Below, in pieces: positions 1 through 7,486 of a DNA stretch of 37,980 nucleotides (within the stretch, counting starts at the first letter, position 1; every line of letters starts with the position of its first letter). The translations under genes were made by a program, and so were the position numbers. This DNA is from Clostridiaceae bacterium (GTDB taxonomy: Bacteria; Bacillota; Clostridia; Saccharofermentanales; DTU023), in contig JAAZKT010000061.1 of assembly GCA_012799695.1 (NCBI GenBank), positions 1 through 37,980 on the forward strand, written 5' to 3'. The notes below the pieces were generated by a model that made no database searches, was not told the origin of the DNA, and was given only the letters and a program-made list of their open reading frames with translations.

Positions 1-483
1 ATCGTTCTCAACGAAAGAATCTCTTTGGAAGGTGGGAACAAAACCTACTACGCCGACCTCTACGTTCCCTCATGCAAACTCGACATCGAATACGACAGTG
101 AAGAGCATCATACCGGTACTTCAGCCTTAGCAAGAGACCGTGAACGAGCTGCCCACCTGGAATCCGAAGGCTACCGTGTCGTTTCAGTAGGCTACTCTCA
201 ACTCAACAACCTGAAAGCCTTTCGCAACTTAGCACGCCAGCTTTCCCGCCTAATAGGAAAACGCATTTACATCCGTGCGAGAAAGTTTTTCGAGAGTTTT
301 GTTGCACTACGCGATCTGCTCCTCAGAAAAGGGCACAGCATTCGCTCACGTTTCCGCAAAATCCACAGCTACGAGGTCCCTTGGCATTCCGGTGTCCGCA
401 CAGCGTATCGAATCTACCTCGCCGCCTGGAACCGACTCATCCGACACCCAAACCTCCCCTTAGTCTTAACACGAGCACCATAA
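1..483 (+). CDS. DUF559/Vsr-like endonuclease-fold protein, 3' part (5' end outside window)
   Basis: The reading frame is open from base 1, so the gene begins upstream of the window; the in-frame TTG at 25 is not needed as a start. The visible part has the layout of the DUF559 / very-short-patch-repair nuclease-like fold: a strand ending in ADLYVP, then LDIEYDSEEHH, then RDRERAAHLESEGYRVVSV. The acidic residue in IEYD and the following HH and RDR motif are the positions usually conserved in this PD-(D/E)XK-like group. The last 70 residues are Arg-rich and not recognised. Similar stand-alone proteins occur in Actinobacteria, including Coriobacteriia, from memory of the family. No methyltransferase or partner is visible. 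A DNA-cleaving role is inferred from fold only. The gene lies beside a repeat-rich stretch, which fits an accessory region. Confidence 0.6.
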   Translation: MVLNERISLEGGNKTYYADLYVPSCKLDIEYDSEEHHTGTSALARDRERAAHLESEGYRVVSVGYSQLNNLKAFRNLARQLSRLIGKRIYIRARKFFESFVALRDLLLRKGHSIRSRFRKIHSYEVPWHSGVRTAYRIYLAAWNRLIRHPNLPLVLTRAP

Positions 484-705
484 TAGCCAGCTCGTTTTCG
501 ATTGGTACCCAATATTCATTTCATACTCCTGGAGTTGAGAAGGACTATCGTAGGCATAAAGCTTCTTCAGCATGCCGTCAACACTCATCTCCTTCAGGAT
601 TTTCTCATCCTGACAAGCACACCGACAGCGCACAAATGCCCCCAGAAGACGAATTGCTCCTGAAGAGCGCCTTGTACTGCACAGCGCTACCTCTACTCAC
701 CCCCT

Positions 706-770
706 CCCTGTACAGTTTTTCAACTTCCTTCGATAAACTGCGACATATGCGAGGAGAATGGTTCTCTAAA
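706..770. repeat. 65-bp imperfect direct repeat, copy A
   Basis: It starts CCCTGTACAG and ends GGTTCTCTAAA. It aligns without gaps to 813-877, with about 52 or 53 of 65 positions identical by eye. The reverse complement contains a TTGAAAAACTGTACA word that recurs at 3984-3998, on the other side of tetR-ftsH. Confidence 0.75.
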
Positions 771-812
771 GGCTGAAACAGGAAACAGATTAAGCATTTG
801 GCGCACCTCCTC

Positions 813-877
813 CCCTGTACAGTTTTTTAACTTGTTTCGAATAATTGCGACACGTGGGAAGAGATCGGTTCTCTAAA
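813..877. repeat. 65-bp imperfect direct repeat, copy B
   Basis: Second copy of the 706-770 repeat, starting 107 bp after it. Bases 816-841, read on the minus strand, match 3973-3998 at 22 of 26 positions. This places related sequence in inverted orientation on both sides of the tetR-ftsH pair. Multiple internal repeats at each end are known for IS21-family elements; assignment to that family is inference. Confidence 0.7.
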
Positions 878-920
878 CCAAGAAATAGAGGGGAAGACTG
901 ACTATCGCGCACATTCACTG

Positions 921-952
921 CACTATTTTTCAATTACTACTGAAAAATAGTG
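921..952. repeat. Perfect 12-bp inverted repeat (hairpin)
   Basis: CACTATTTTTCA (921-932) pairs with TGAAAAATAGTG (941-952) across the 8-base loop ATTACTAC. No T-tract follows on either strand, so an intrinsic terminator is unlikely. Each arm with part of the loop resembles the TAATTGAAAAAT core of the repeats at 3961-4100, so it may be two decayed repeat copies facing each other. Confidence 0.6.
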
Positions 953-1219
953 CTCGGAGTGCCACGTACACATTGAACATTTGAAAAAGTGTCGTTATGT
1001 CTGAGCAATTTGTCTGCTGTTAGCTGACTTGTCGGTACTAAGGTCTGCCGTTGCGACCCCTGTGTAATTCTGTATCATATCATCGCCGGTCGGCGAGGCT
1101 TGAAACCAGAAAATGAAGAATCATGACTCCGGATTGCATTTGTTTTGCAGCAGTTCCTCAAGATTGTTCAATAACGTAGTCCTGCCGTGCCTATTCGATA
1201 GGTGTATGTTTCGGAGACT

Positions 1220-1786
1220 CTAACTCTCCACGAGACCTGAGAAGATCATTTGAAGCATGAGAGTTGTCATCTCTTCGGCGGTAAACTGACGGTTTCCTTG
1301 GTCGTACCAATAGCGAACAGTTTCATAGAAAACACCGCAGAGCATGTCCGTCTTGTAGTCGATGACACTTTCTTTCTCTTGTAAATCAAGAGGAAGGTGT
1401 TTTAGAATAAGGCGCTTCAGTGACGATTTCAGCTTCGATTGGAAGGATAAGCTTCCTTTGGGACCCAGAAGAAAACTGAGTTTCTTGCCTATGGTTCGAT
1501 CCATCTGCGTGAAGATTTCCATTATTTCACGGCTATTTTTCGAGACAGTAGCCTTTTTCAGTTTCTCGAAATTTTCCTCGGAGGGGAGTAATTCGTCTTC
1601 CATCTGCTGATGTAAATCGTCGATATCCGAAAAATAAGCGTAAAACGTCCCTCGGTTATAACCGGCGCGGTCAGTGATCATCCTCACTGTAATTTTGTCT
1701 GCACGATCAGAACTATATAGATCCCAATAGGCATCAATGAAATTGCGTCTCGTCTGTGCTGTTACTTCAGGTTGTTTCCTTGCCAT
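1220..1786 (-). CDS. TetR/AcrR-family transcriptional regulator
   Basis: A 188-residue regulator. Residues about 8-55 form the TetR helix-turn-helix: RRNFIDAYWDLY, then ITVRMITDRAGYNRGTFYAYFSDIDDL, where the GTFYAYF recognition-helix segment is diagnostic. The remainder is the helical ligand-binding and dimerisation domain, whose ligand cannot be read. An upstream in-frame ATG at 1888 would add 34 residues, but that segment contains a TATAAT box on the minus strand. Transcription would then begin after that ATG, so I chose the ATG at 1786, which matches the usual family N-terminus. The gene is divergent from ftsH and the shared region holds two AACATGTT boxes. Autoregulation and repression of ftsH are inferred. 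Confidence 0.9.
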   Translation of the reverse strand: MARKQPEVTAQTRRNFIDAYWDLYSSDRADKITVRMITDRAGYNRGTFYAYFSDIDDLHQQMEDELLPSEENFEKLKKATVSKNSREIMEIFTQMDRTIGKKLSFLLGPKGSLSFQSKLKSSLKRLILKHLPLDLQEKESVIDYKTDMLCGVFYETVRYWYDQGNRQFTAEEMTTLMLQMIFSGLVES

Positions 1787-1864
1787 CTTTTCACTTTTCT
1801 CCAACAGGTCATTAATCCGACAAAAGTCGCTGTTTTGTTCGTTGCTAAAAGACTTTGGGCCTTC

Positions 1865-1926
1865 TATAATTAAATTATAACACAACATGTTGTCGGGTAA
1901 TCATTGTTTGAAAGACGAAACATGTT
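1865..1926. promoter_or_regulatory. Divergent tetR/ftsH control region with two candidate operator boxes
   Basis: TATAATTAAATTATA (1865-1879) is a near-symmetric A/T palindrome that supplies a TATAAT -10 for tetR on the minus strand. Directly beyond it, ACAACATGTTGT (1882-1893) is a perfect 12-bp palindrome lying between the presumed tetR -10 and -35. Its core AACATGTT recurs at 1919-1926, with centres 35 bp apart, 39 bases before the ftsH start. Two identical dyads in a divergent TetR-controlled region are a typical operator arrangement. Binding itself is inference. Confidence 0.6.
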
Positions 1927-1964
1927 ATTGAACAGAAATGAACAGTATTTTTAACGGAGGTTAT

Positions 1965-3836
1965 ATGGGACAGACGGATTCAAATGATCGGGGGAGAAAG
2001 CCGCGGAAGATTTGGTATTACTATGCAATTGTTTGGCTTGTTGTTTTAGTTTTTAATTTGATGATTATGCCGAAGGTTATGTCACGCAGGGTGATAACGG
2101 CTACATATACTGATTTTATGGACGCACTTGAGGCCGATGAAGTAAAGCAAGTTCAATTTTCATCTACTGAGATAAATTACACAATAGAAAAGGGCGGGCA
2201 TGTGCAGTATTTCAAGACGGGTGTCGTCGATAATCCACAGTTGCCGCAAATTTTACGCGAGAAGGGGGTCACGTATGCGGCGGAAATACCAGAGACACCT
2301 AACTTGCTCCTTACACTTTTGTTGCAGTATGGACTCCCCATTTTGATTTTCAGCTTGGTCGGCAGAAGAATCAGCAAGAACTTAAGAGGGAGATTAGGAG
2401 CCGGCGGTCTGAATATCCACGGACAGGGCACGGCGAAGATCTATAAACCTGACGAGGACAAGAAGGATTTTGATGATGTGGCAGGCCAAGAGGAGGCGAA
2501 AGAATCTCTGCAAGAGATTATTGACTATCTCAATAACCCTGCAAAATACGCGGATATAGGTGCTAAGTGTCCAACGGGTGTTCTTTTGGTCGGACCTCCC
2601 GGAACAGGTAAGACGCTGATGGCCAAAGCCGTTGCGGGTGAGGCGAACGTTCCTTTCTTCTCGATCTCGGGTTCTGAGTTTGTTGAGATGTTCGTCGGGC
2701 GAGGGGCTGCTAAAGTAAGAGAACTATTTGAACAGGCAAACAAGCAGGCACCCTGTATCGTCTTTATCGATGAGATAGACACGATCGGCAAGAGGCGCGA
2801 CTCCCAATTTGTCACCGGGCATGATGAACGCGAACAGACACTAAACCAGCTTTTGACGGAGATGGACGGCTTCGAAAGCAACAAAGGCGTTATCATCCTA
2901 GCGGCGACGAACAGACCGGAAGTGCTCGATCCCGCGTTGCTACGTCCCGGTCGCTTCGACCGTCAAGTTCGATTGGAATTACCGGACTTGAGGGGTAGAG
3001 AAGCGATTCTGGAAGTTCACTTGAAGAGGGTTCAGAAAGAAGACGACCTTGACGTCAATCTTGTTGCTCGCATGACTGCTGGGGCATCGGGAGCTCAGCT
3101 TGCCAATATTGTCAATGAAGCGGCATTGCGTGCAGTTCGAATGGCAAGAAATGTCGTAACGACGACAGACCTAACTGAATCAGTTGAGACCATTATCGCC
3201 GGTCCTGAAAGGAAAAACGCCATTCTCTCGGAAAAGGAAAAACGGATCGTCGCATACCACGAAATCGGTCACGCTCTCGTTGCGGCAAAACAATCAGGTT
3301 CCGCACCGGTGCAGAAGATCACGATCGTTCCCAGAACTTCCGGCGCCTTAGGTTATACGATGCAAGTCGAAGAAAATGAGAAGAGCCTGATCAGCAAAGA
3401 GGATGCCTTCCAGCGATTGGAAGTTCTGTGCGGCGGACGGGCGGCGGAAGAAGTCGTATTCAATATGGCGACAACCGGTGCCGCGAACGATATTGAGAAA
3501 GCCACAGACATTGCCAGAAATATGGTGACGCGTTATGGCATGTCTGAGAATTTCGGAATGATGGCACTTGAAACAGGCGGAAATACTTACTTAGGTCATG
3601 CCGGTCAATCGACGTGTTCACCTGAGACTGTACGTTTGGTTGACGAAGAGATTCGAGACATCATTGCTGAGGCACACAGACGGGCAACGACCGTTCTGAT
3701 GGGGAACAGGGAAAAGATGGACGATTTAGCGGAGTACTTACTCGAGAAGGAAACGATTACCGGAGAAGAGTTCATGAACATTCTTGAGGGAGATGCCGCT
3801 CAATCGGGAGAGGGATCAAGAGATCATACGTTTTAA
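1965..3836 (+). CDS. ftsH: ATP-dependent zinc metalloprotease FtsH
   Basis: A membrane-anchored AAA+ protease of 623 residues that degrades unassembled membrane proteins and regulatory proteins. Two transmembrane segments (about 16-38 and 112-131) bracket a short extracytoplasmic domain. Walker A is GPPGTGKT (210-217), Walker B is VFIDEID (near 269), the pore loop is [11 protein letters not shown], and the second-region motif ends [18 protein letters not shown]. The zinc site is HEIGH (432-436) with the distal Asp in [10 protein letters not shown] preferred the ATG at 1965, preceded by GGAGG four bases upstream, to an in-frame ATG at 1938 that has no ribosome site. FtsH is normally a constitutive housekeeping protein. 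Pairing with a divergent TetR gene and flanking repeats is unusual, so this could be a second, regulated FtsH; the rest of the genome is needed to tell. Confidence 0.95.
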   Translation: MGQTDSNDRGRKPRKIWYYYAIVWLVVLVFNLMIMPKVMSRRVITATYTDFMDALEADEVKQVQFSSTEINYTIEKGGHVQYFKTGVVDNPQLPQILREKGVTYAAEIPETPNLLLTLLLQYGLPILIFSLVGRRISKNLRGRLGAGGLNIHGQGTAKIYKPDEDKKDFDDVAGQEEAKESLQEIIDYLNNPAKYADIGAKCPTGVLLVGPPGTGKTLMAKAVAGEANVPFFSISGSEFVEMFVGRGAAKVRELFEQANKQAPCIVFIDEIDTIGKRRDSQFVTGHDEREQTLNQLLTEMDGFESNKGVIILAATNRPEVLDPALLRPGRFDRQVRLELPDLRGREAILEVHLKRVQKEDDLDVNLVARMTAGASGAQLANIVNEAALRAVRMARNVVTTTDLTESVETIIAGPERKNAILSEKEKRIVAYHEIGHALVAAKQSGSAPVQKITIVPRTSGALGYTMQVEENEKSLISKEDAFQRLEVLCGGRAAEEVVFNMATTGAANDIEKATDIARNMVTRYGMSENFGMMALETGGNTYLGHAGQSTCSPETVRLVDEEIRDIIAEAHRRATTVLMGNREKMDDLAEYLLEKETITGEEFMNILEGDAAQSGEGSRDHTF

Positions 3837-3873
3837 GGTATAAGCTCAACACATTTTTATATATTAACTTCAG

Positions 3874-3928
3874 GAGGCTGTCTCAAAACCGCTAAATCCT
3901 AGTGGGAATGAGACGGCCTCTTCTATTT
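3874..3928 (+). terminator. Terminator-like hairpin after ftsH
   Basis: GAGGCTGTCTCA (3874-3885) pairs with TGAGACGGCCTC (3909-3920), 12 bp with one G-U pair, followed by TTCTATTT. It is well placed to end ftsH transcription. GAGGCTGTCTCAAAA-like sequences also occur at ends of some insertion sequences, so an element end is an alternative reading. Confidence 0.55.
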
Positions 3929-3960
3929 AGGAAACCGAGAGCGTAATCGACTTAATCTGT

Positions 3961-4099
3961 AAAGTTCCAAAATTCGATACTAATTGAAAAACTGTACACC
4001 GGGATGGTTAAAGTCCAAAAATTCGATATTAACTGAAAAATTGAACATCGATTTCGGGCGTAAAGTCCCAAAATTCGATAATAATTGAAAAATTGAACA
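3961..4099. repeat. Three tandem repeats of about 50 bp
   Basis: Units begin AAAGTTCC (3961), AAAGTCC (4010) and AAAGTCCC (4062), so the period is 49 then 52 bases. Each unit contains AATTCGATA, then AATTGAAAAA or ACTGAAAAA, then CTGTACACC or TTGAACAYC. The first unit is the closest to the inverted repeats at 706-877. This is the sort of multiple internal repeat seen at the ends of IS21-family elements, but no transposase gene is visible in the window. Confidence 0.75.
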
Positions 4100-4154
4100 C
4101 CGAGATCGAGTTACCGGGGTCGGGCTCCGGGGTCGAGTTCCGAGATCGGGCCTC
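4100..4154. repeat. Four imperfect 13-14 bp GC-rich tandem repeats
   Basis: Units CCGAGATCGAGTTA (4100), CCGGGGTCGGGCTC (4114), CGGGGTCGAGTTC (4128) and CGAGATCGGGCCTC (4141) follow directly on the last 50-bp repeat. The composition is much richer in G and C than the flanking repeat DNA. No function is evident. Confidence 0.6.
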
Positions 4155-4176
4155 CATGTGTCCCACGTGCGTTCAA

Positions 4177-4206
4177 TTGACATTGAATGACGCGTAAACC
4201 TATAAT
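4177..4206 (+). promoter_or_regulatory. Sigma-A-type promoter for ileS
   Basis: TTGACA (4177-4182), an 18-base spacer, and TATAAT (4201-4206): both hexamers match consensus. A start near 4213 would give an ileS leader of about 85 bases. The promoter lies just outside the repeat cluster, and its -35 is inside a GTTCAATTGACATTGAATG segment that resembles the repeat family. Confidence 0.85.
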
Positions 4207-4297
4207 TACAAAGATGTAGATTTGAGGTGTCACCACTTAATATTGATTTTGCGGCTTACGGACGCCCTTGTATGATTTAGAGAAGGAGCAAAACATC

Positions 4298-7200
4298 ATG
4301 TACGAAAAGGTCGACAGCAGTCTCGATTTTGTCCCTCGTGAATTGGAGGTTCTATCGTTTTGGAAAGATAACAATATTTTCGAGAAATCGGTAGAGATTC
4401 GGGAAAACGCTCCTATTTTTTCTTTTTTTGACGGCCCTCCGACGGCGAACGGTATGCCGCATGCCGGGCACGTCTTAACGCGTGCGATTAAAGACTTGAT
4501 CCCTCGTTACAGGACGATGAAAGGATACCACGTTCCTCGGAAGGCCGGGTGGGATACACACGGTTTACCGGTCGAGCTCGAAGTGGAAAAGCGTCTCGGT
4601 CTCGACGGGAAGGAACAAATTGAAGAGTTTGGTATCGAAGAATTTATTCATGAGTGTAAGGAGTCTGTCTGGAAATACAAGACCGAGTGGGAAGAGATGT
4701 CGGAGCGCGTCGGCTTCTGGGCCGATATGGAGAACCCGTACATCACCTACGAGAACGACTACATTGAATCGGTCTGGTGGTCGCTTCGCCAGATTTGGGA
4801 TCAAGGACTGATCTACCAAGGGCACAAGGTCGTGCCATATTGCCCGCGTTGCGGGACATCGCTTTCAAGTCACGAAGTGGCGCAAGGTTATCGTGACATC
4901 ACGGAGCGGACCGTTTACGTACGCTTCCGCGATACGGAGGAGCCGAATACGTATTTTGCCGTCTGGACGACGACCCCGTGGACGCTCCCTTCGAACGTCG
5001 CACTCTGCGTCAATGCCGATGAACGTTACGTTCTCTGCGAGGTCGATTACGATGTTGACGGTTCACCTGGAAGTCCGCGCTATTTCATCGCGGAAGCCCT
5101 GTATAAACAAGTCTTTGGTGAAGATGCGCGCGTTGTTGAGCGCTATCTCGGTCGCGAACTCGTCGGTCGTTCGTACGAGCCGCTCTACCCATACGCCGTA
5201 GAGACGGTGGAGCAATCCGGCAAACGCGCGTTCTTTGTCGTCGCCGATCCGTACGTCACGTTGACGGACGGGACGGGGATCGTACACATCGCGCCGGCTT
5301 TCGGTGAGGACGACGCGAGAATCGGGCGCCGTGAGGACTTGCCGCACGTCCAGCTTGTCGCAGAGGACGGAACGATGACGAAGGAAGCCACCGATGTCGC
5401 AGGTCTCTTCGTCAAGGATGCGGACGACAAACTCGTCGAGATTCTGAAACGTGAAGGACTACTGATTGCTGAAGCCGAGATGGAACACACATACCCGTTC
5501 TGTTGGCGATGCAAAACGGCGCTCATCTATTACGCGCGTCATGCTTGGTTTATCGAGATGACGAAGATGCGCGATAACCTGCTTGCCAACAACGATCAAA
5601 TCAACTGGCTACCCGCTCACATCGGTCCCGGAAGGTTCGGTAATTACCTTGAGAATGTCGTCGACTGGTGTCTTTCGCGCGAGCGATACTGGGGAACGCC
5701 GTTGCCCGTTTGGGAGTGTGGTTCATGTCATCACCTGCACATGGTCGGTTCCATTGATGAATTGAAATCGATGTCGCCCGACTGTCCCGAAGAGATTGAG
5801 CTTCATAAGCCGATGATCGACAGGGTGCACATCCGTTGTCCTGAGTGCGATGGCATGATGACACGTGTTCCCGAAGTTATCGACTGTTGGTATGATTCCG
5901 GTGCGATGCCCTTTGCTCAGTATCATTATCCTTTTGAGAACCAAGAAATTTTCGAGGAGCGTATGCCTGCCGACTTTATCTCCGAGGCGATCGACCAGAC
6001 GCGCGGGTGGTTTTACAGTTTGCATGCGATCGCCACGTGCCTTTTTGACACGCCTGCCTACGATAATTGCATCGTGATGGGACACGTTCTCGACAAGGAT
6101 GGCATCAAAATGTCGAAACACCTCGGCAATGTTGTCGATCCCAACGAGGTCTTGGCGCGTGAAGGGGCGGACGCCGTCCGCTGGATGTTTTATGCGGACA
6201 GCCACCCATGGGTGTCGGTGCGCTTTTCCACGGCGGCCGTCAACGAGATGAAGCGTCGGTTTATGGGGACGTTCTGGAATACTTATGCTTTTTTCGTGCT
6301 TTATGCCAACATCGACGGTTTCGAGCGACAAACGTACAGCGATTTTCCCGTCGACGATCATAAGGCGGTTATCGACCGCTGGATTGAGAGTAGACTTCAT
6401 TCACTGATCCGCGAAGTCGATACAAAGTTGGAAATGTACGATATTACGACGGCAGCGAGAGCTCTCGAGGCTTTTACAGATGATTTGTCGAACTGGTATG
6501 TCCGCCGTTCGCGTGAAAGATTCTGGGGTGCGGGGCTTGATGCCGACAAGATCACTGCTTATATTGTGCTTCACGATGTTCTCGTGACGATGGCTCATCT
6601 GATTGCGCCGTTTACGCCGTTCATGGCGGAGATGGTTTACCGCAATCTCGTCGTCGGCCACCTTGACGGGGCGCGTGAGAGTGTCCATCTGTGCGATTTC
6701 CCGTCGGTGGATGAGACAAAAATTAATCGAAAGCTCGAGAATGACATGGAGCGTGTCCTTGAAATCGTCTCACTCGGGAGAGCAGCCAGAAATGTGTCTC
6801 AGCTTAAGATTCGTCAACCTTTAGAAGAGATGATCGTTGTCGGAGGAGAGCCTCTGTCGAACGAGCTGACGGCACTCGTGCTCGACGAGCTGAATATCAA
6901 AAAGATGGTCCGTGAAGAGAACAATAGACGCCTCGTCGATTACTCTTTCAAACCTCAACTACGCACGCTGGGGCGCCTTATGGGCGCGAATCTTCCTAAG
7001 GGGCGTGTGCTGATCGAGGCACTGCCGGGCAGAGAGACAATGGATCTTCTTGAGCGCGACGGAAAATTTGAACTCGAAGTCGACGGAACCGTATATGATT
7101 TGACGCTTGAGGATCTTCTTATCGAGGAAGTGCCTGCCACAGGCTTTGCCGTCGAGAGCGCGGGATCCGTGACGATTGCGCTGAATACCGTTCTCTCCGA

Positions 7201-7477
7201 GCAGTTGATCGAGGAGGGACTCGTGCGCGAAATGGTCAGCAAAATTCAGACGATGCGCCGCTCGAGCGACTTCTTGGTGACGGACAGAATTGACCTGTAC
7301 GTAAAGCGCGACGATTTGGCAGACGTCATTGACCGCCACATCGATAGCATCATGGATGAAGTTCTTGCGCAGCAAGTCATCTTTTTTGACGCCGCTGCCG
7401 AGCTGCCTGAAGGACTCGACCCTCAAAGCTGGGACATCAACGGACACGATATGACCTTCGCGGTTCGTGTTCCATAA
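4298..7477 (+). CDS. ileS: Isoleucyl-tRNA synthetase, type 2 (eukaryote-like)
   Basis: Charges tRNA-Ile with isoleucine in the cytoplasm. The protein has 1059 residues, longer than the roughly 920-950 of the common bacterial type. The class I signatures are HAGH (55-58) within PTANGMPHAGHVLTR and KMSKH (604-608). The CP1 editing domain lies in between and includes TTTPWTLPSN and DGTGIVHIAPAFGEDD. PYCPRCGTSLSSHEV and CWRCKTALIYY are typical of the type 2 group. Type 2 enzymes are generally much less sensitive to mupirocin; resistance here is inferred from type. The ATG at 4298 has AAGGAG nine bases upstream, and I chose it over the TTG at 4268. It heads a likely operon with queT, an rsmC-like gene and ispF. 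Confidence 0.96.
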   Translation: MYEKVDSSLDFVPRELEVLSFWKDNNIFEKSVEIRENAPIFSFFDGPPTANGMPHAGHVLTRAIKDLIPRYRTMKGYHVPRKAGWDTHGLPVELEVEKRLGLDGKEQIEEFGIEEFIHECKESVWKYKTEWEEMSERVGFWADMENPYITYENDYIESVWWSLRQIWDQGLIYQGHKVVPYCPRCGTSLSSHEVAQGYRDITERTVYVRFRDTEEPNTYFAVWTTTPWTLPSNVALCVNADERYVLCEVDYDVDGSPGSPRYFIAEALYKQVFGEDARVVERYLGRELVGRSYEPLYPYAVETVEQSGKRAFFVVADPYVTLTDGTGIVHIAPAFGEDDARIGRREDLPHVQLVAEDGTMTKEATDVAGLFVKDADDKLVEILKREGLLIAEAEMEHTYPFCWRCKTALIYYARHAWFIEMTKMRDNLLANNDQINWLPAHIGPGRFGNYLENVVDWCLSRERYWGTPLPVWECGSCHHLHMVGSIDELKSMSPDCPEEIELHKPMIDRVHIRCPECDGMMTRVPEVIDCWYDSGAMPFAQYHYPFENQEIFEERMPADFISEAIDQTRGWFYSLHAIATCLFDTPAYDNCIVMGHVLDKDGIKMSKHLGNVVDPNEVLAREGADAVRWMFYADSHPWVSVRFSTAAVNEMKRRFMGTFWNTYAFFVLYANIDGFERQTYSDFPVDDHKAVIDRWIESRLHSLIREVDTKLEMYDITTAARALEAFTDDLSNWYVRRSRERFWGAGLDADKITAYIVLHDVLVTMAHLIAPFTPFMAEMVYRNLVVGHLDGARESVHLCDFPSVDETKINRKLENDMERVLEIVSLGRAARNVSQLKIRQPLEEMIVVGGEPLSNELTALVLDELNIKKMVREENNRRLVDYSFKPQLRTLGRLMGANLPKGRVLIEALPGRETMDLLERDGKFELEVDGTVYDLTLEDLLIEEVPATGFAVESAGSVTIALNTVLSEQLIEEGLVREMVSKIQTMRRSSDFLVTDRIDLYVKRDDLADVIDRHIDSIMDEVLAQQVIFFDAAAELPEGLDPQSWDINGHDMTFAVRVP

Positions 7478-7486
7478 GGTTTTGTA

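Larger units (their letters stand above)
484..1219. other. 736-base non-coding, repeat-bearing stretch
   Basis: No convincing gene is present. The stretch holds two related direct repeats (706-770 and 813-877), a perfect 12-bp inverted repeat (921-932 with 941-952), and a region rich in TTCAA/TTGAA words near 965-1000. The only longer open frame (381-776, plus) overlaps the nuclease gene, has unusual composition and runs through repeat copy one, so I do not call it. The right part (1000-1219) shows nothing I can name. The stretch looks like decayed mobile-element DNA. Confidence 0.5.
706..4154. mobile_element. Candidate transposase-less element carrying tetR-ftsH, bounded by inverted repeat clusters
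   Basis: Related repeats lie at 706-877 and 3961-4099 in opposite orientation, with the tetR-ftsH pair between them. The best match is 816-841 against 3973-3998 on the other strand (22 of 26). The interior, especially tetR and the start of ftsH, looks more A+T-rich than ileS and the genes after it. No transposase and no clear target-site duplication are visible. The exact ends are unknown; coordinates simply span the repeats. Independent decayed insertions on each side are an equally open explanation. Confidence 0.3.
3837..4297. other. 461-base stretch between ftsH and ileS
   Basis: It holds the terminator-like hairpin (3874-3920), three tandem repeats of about 50 bp (3961-4099), four 13-14 bp GC-rich repeats (4100-4154), and the ileS promoter with leader (4177-4297). 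I see no gene, and no T-box antiterminator (TGGNACCGCG-type) although ileS in Firmicutes is often T-box controlled. Confidence 0.6.

Noticed and set aside
381-776. 131-residue open frame on the plus strand
   Set aside because: It overlaps the nuclease gene, has a low-complexity composition, no ribosome site, and runs through repeat copy A. Probably a chance frame.
4207-4297. T-box riboswitch upstream of ileS
   Set aside because: The leader is only about 85 bases and lacks the TGGNACCGCG-type antiterminator sequence.
5723-6400. 225-residue open frame antisense to ileS
   Set aside because: Lies within the catalytic region of ileS, including the KMSK segment; a shadow frame.
7478-7486. preQ1 riboswitch before queT
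   Set aside because: Only 9 bases separate ileS from queT, so there is no room for one.
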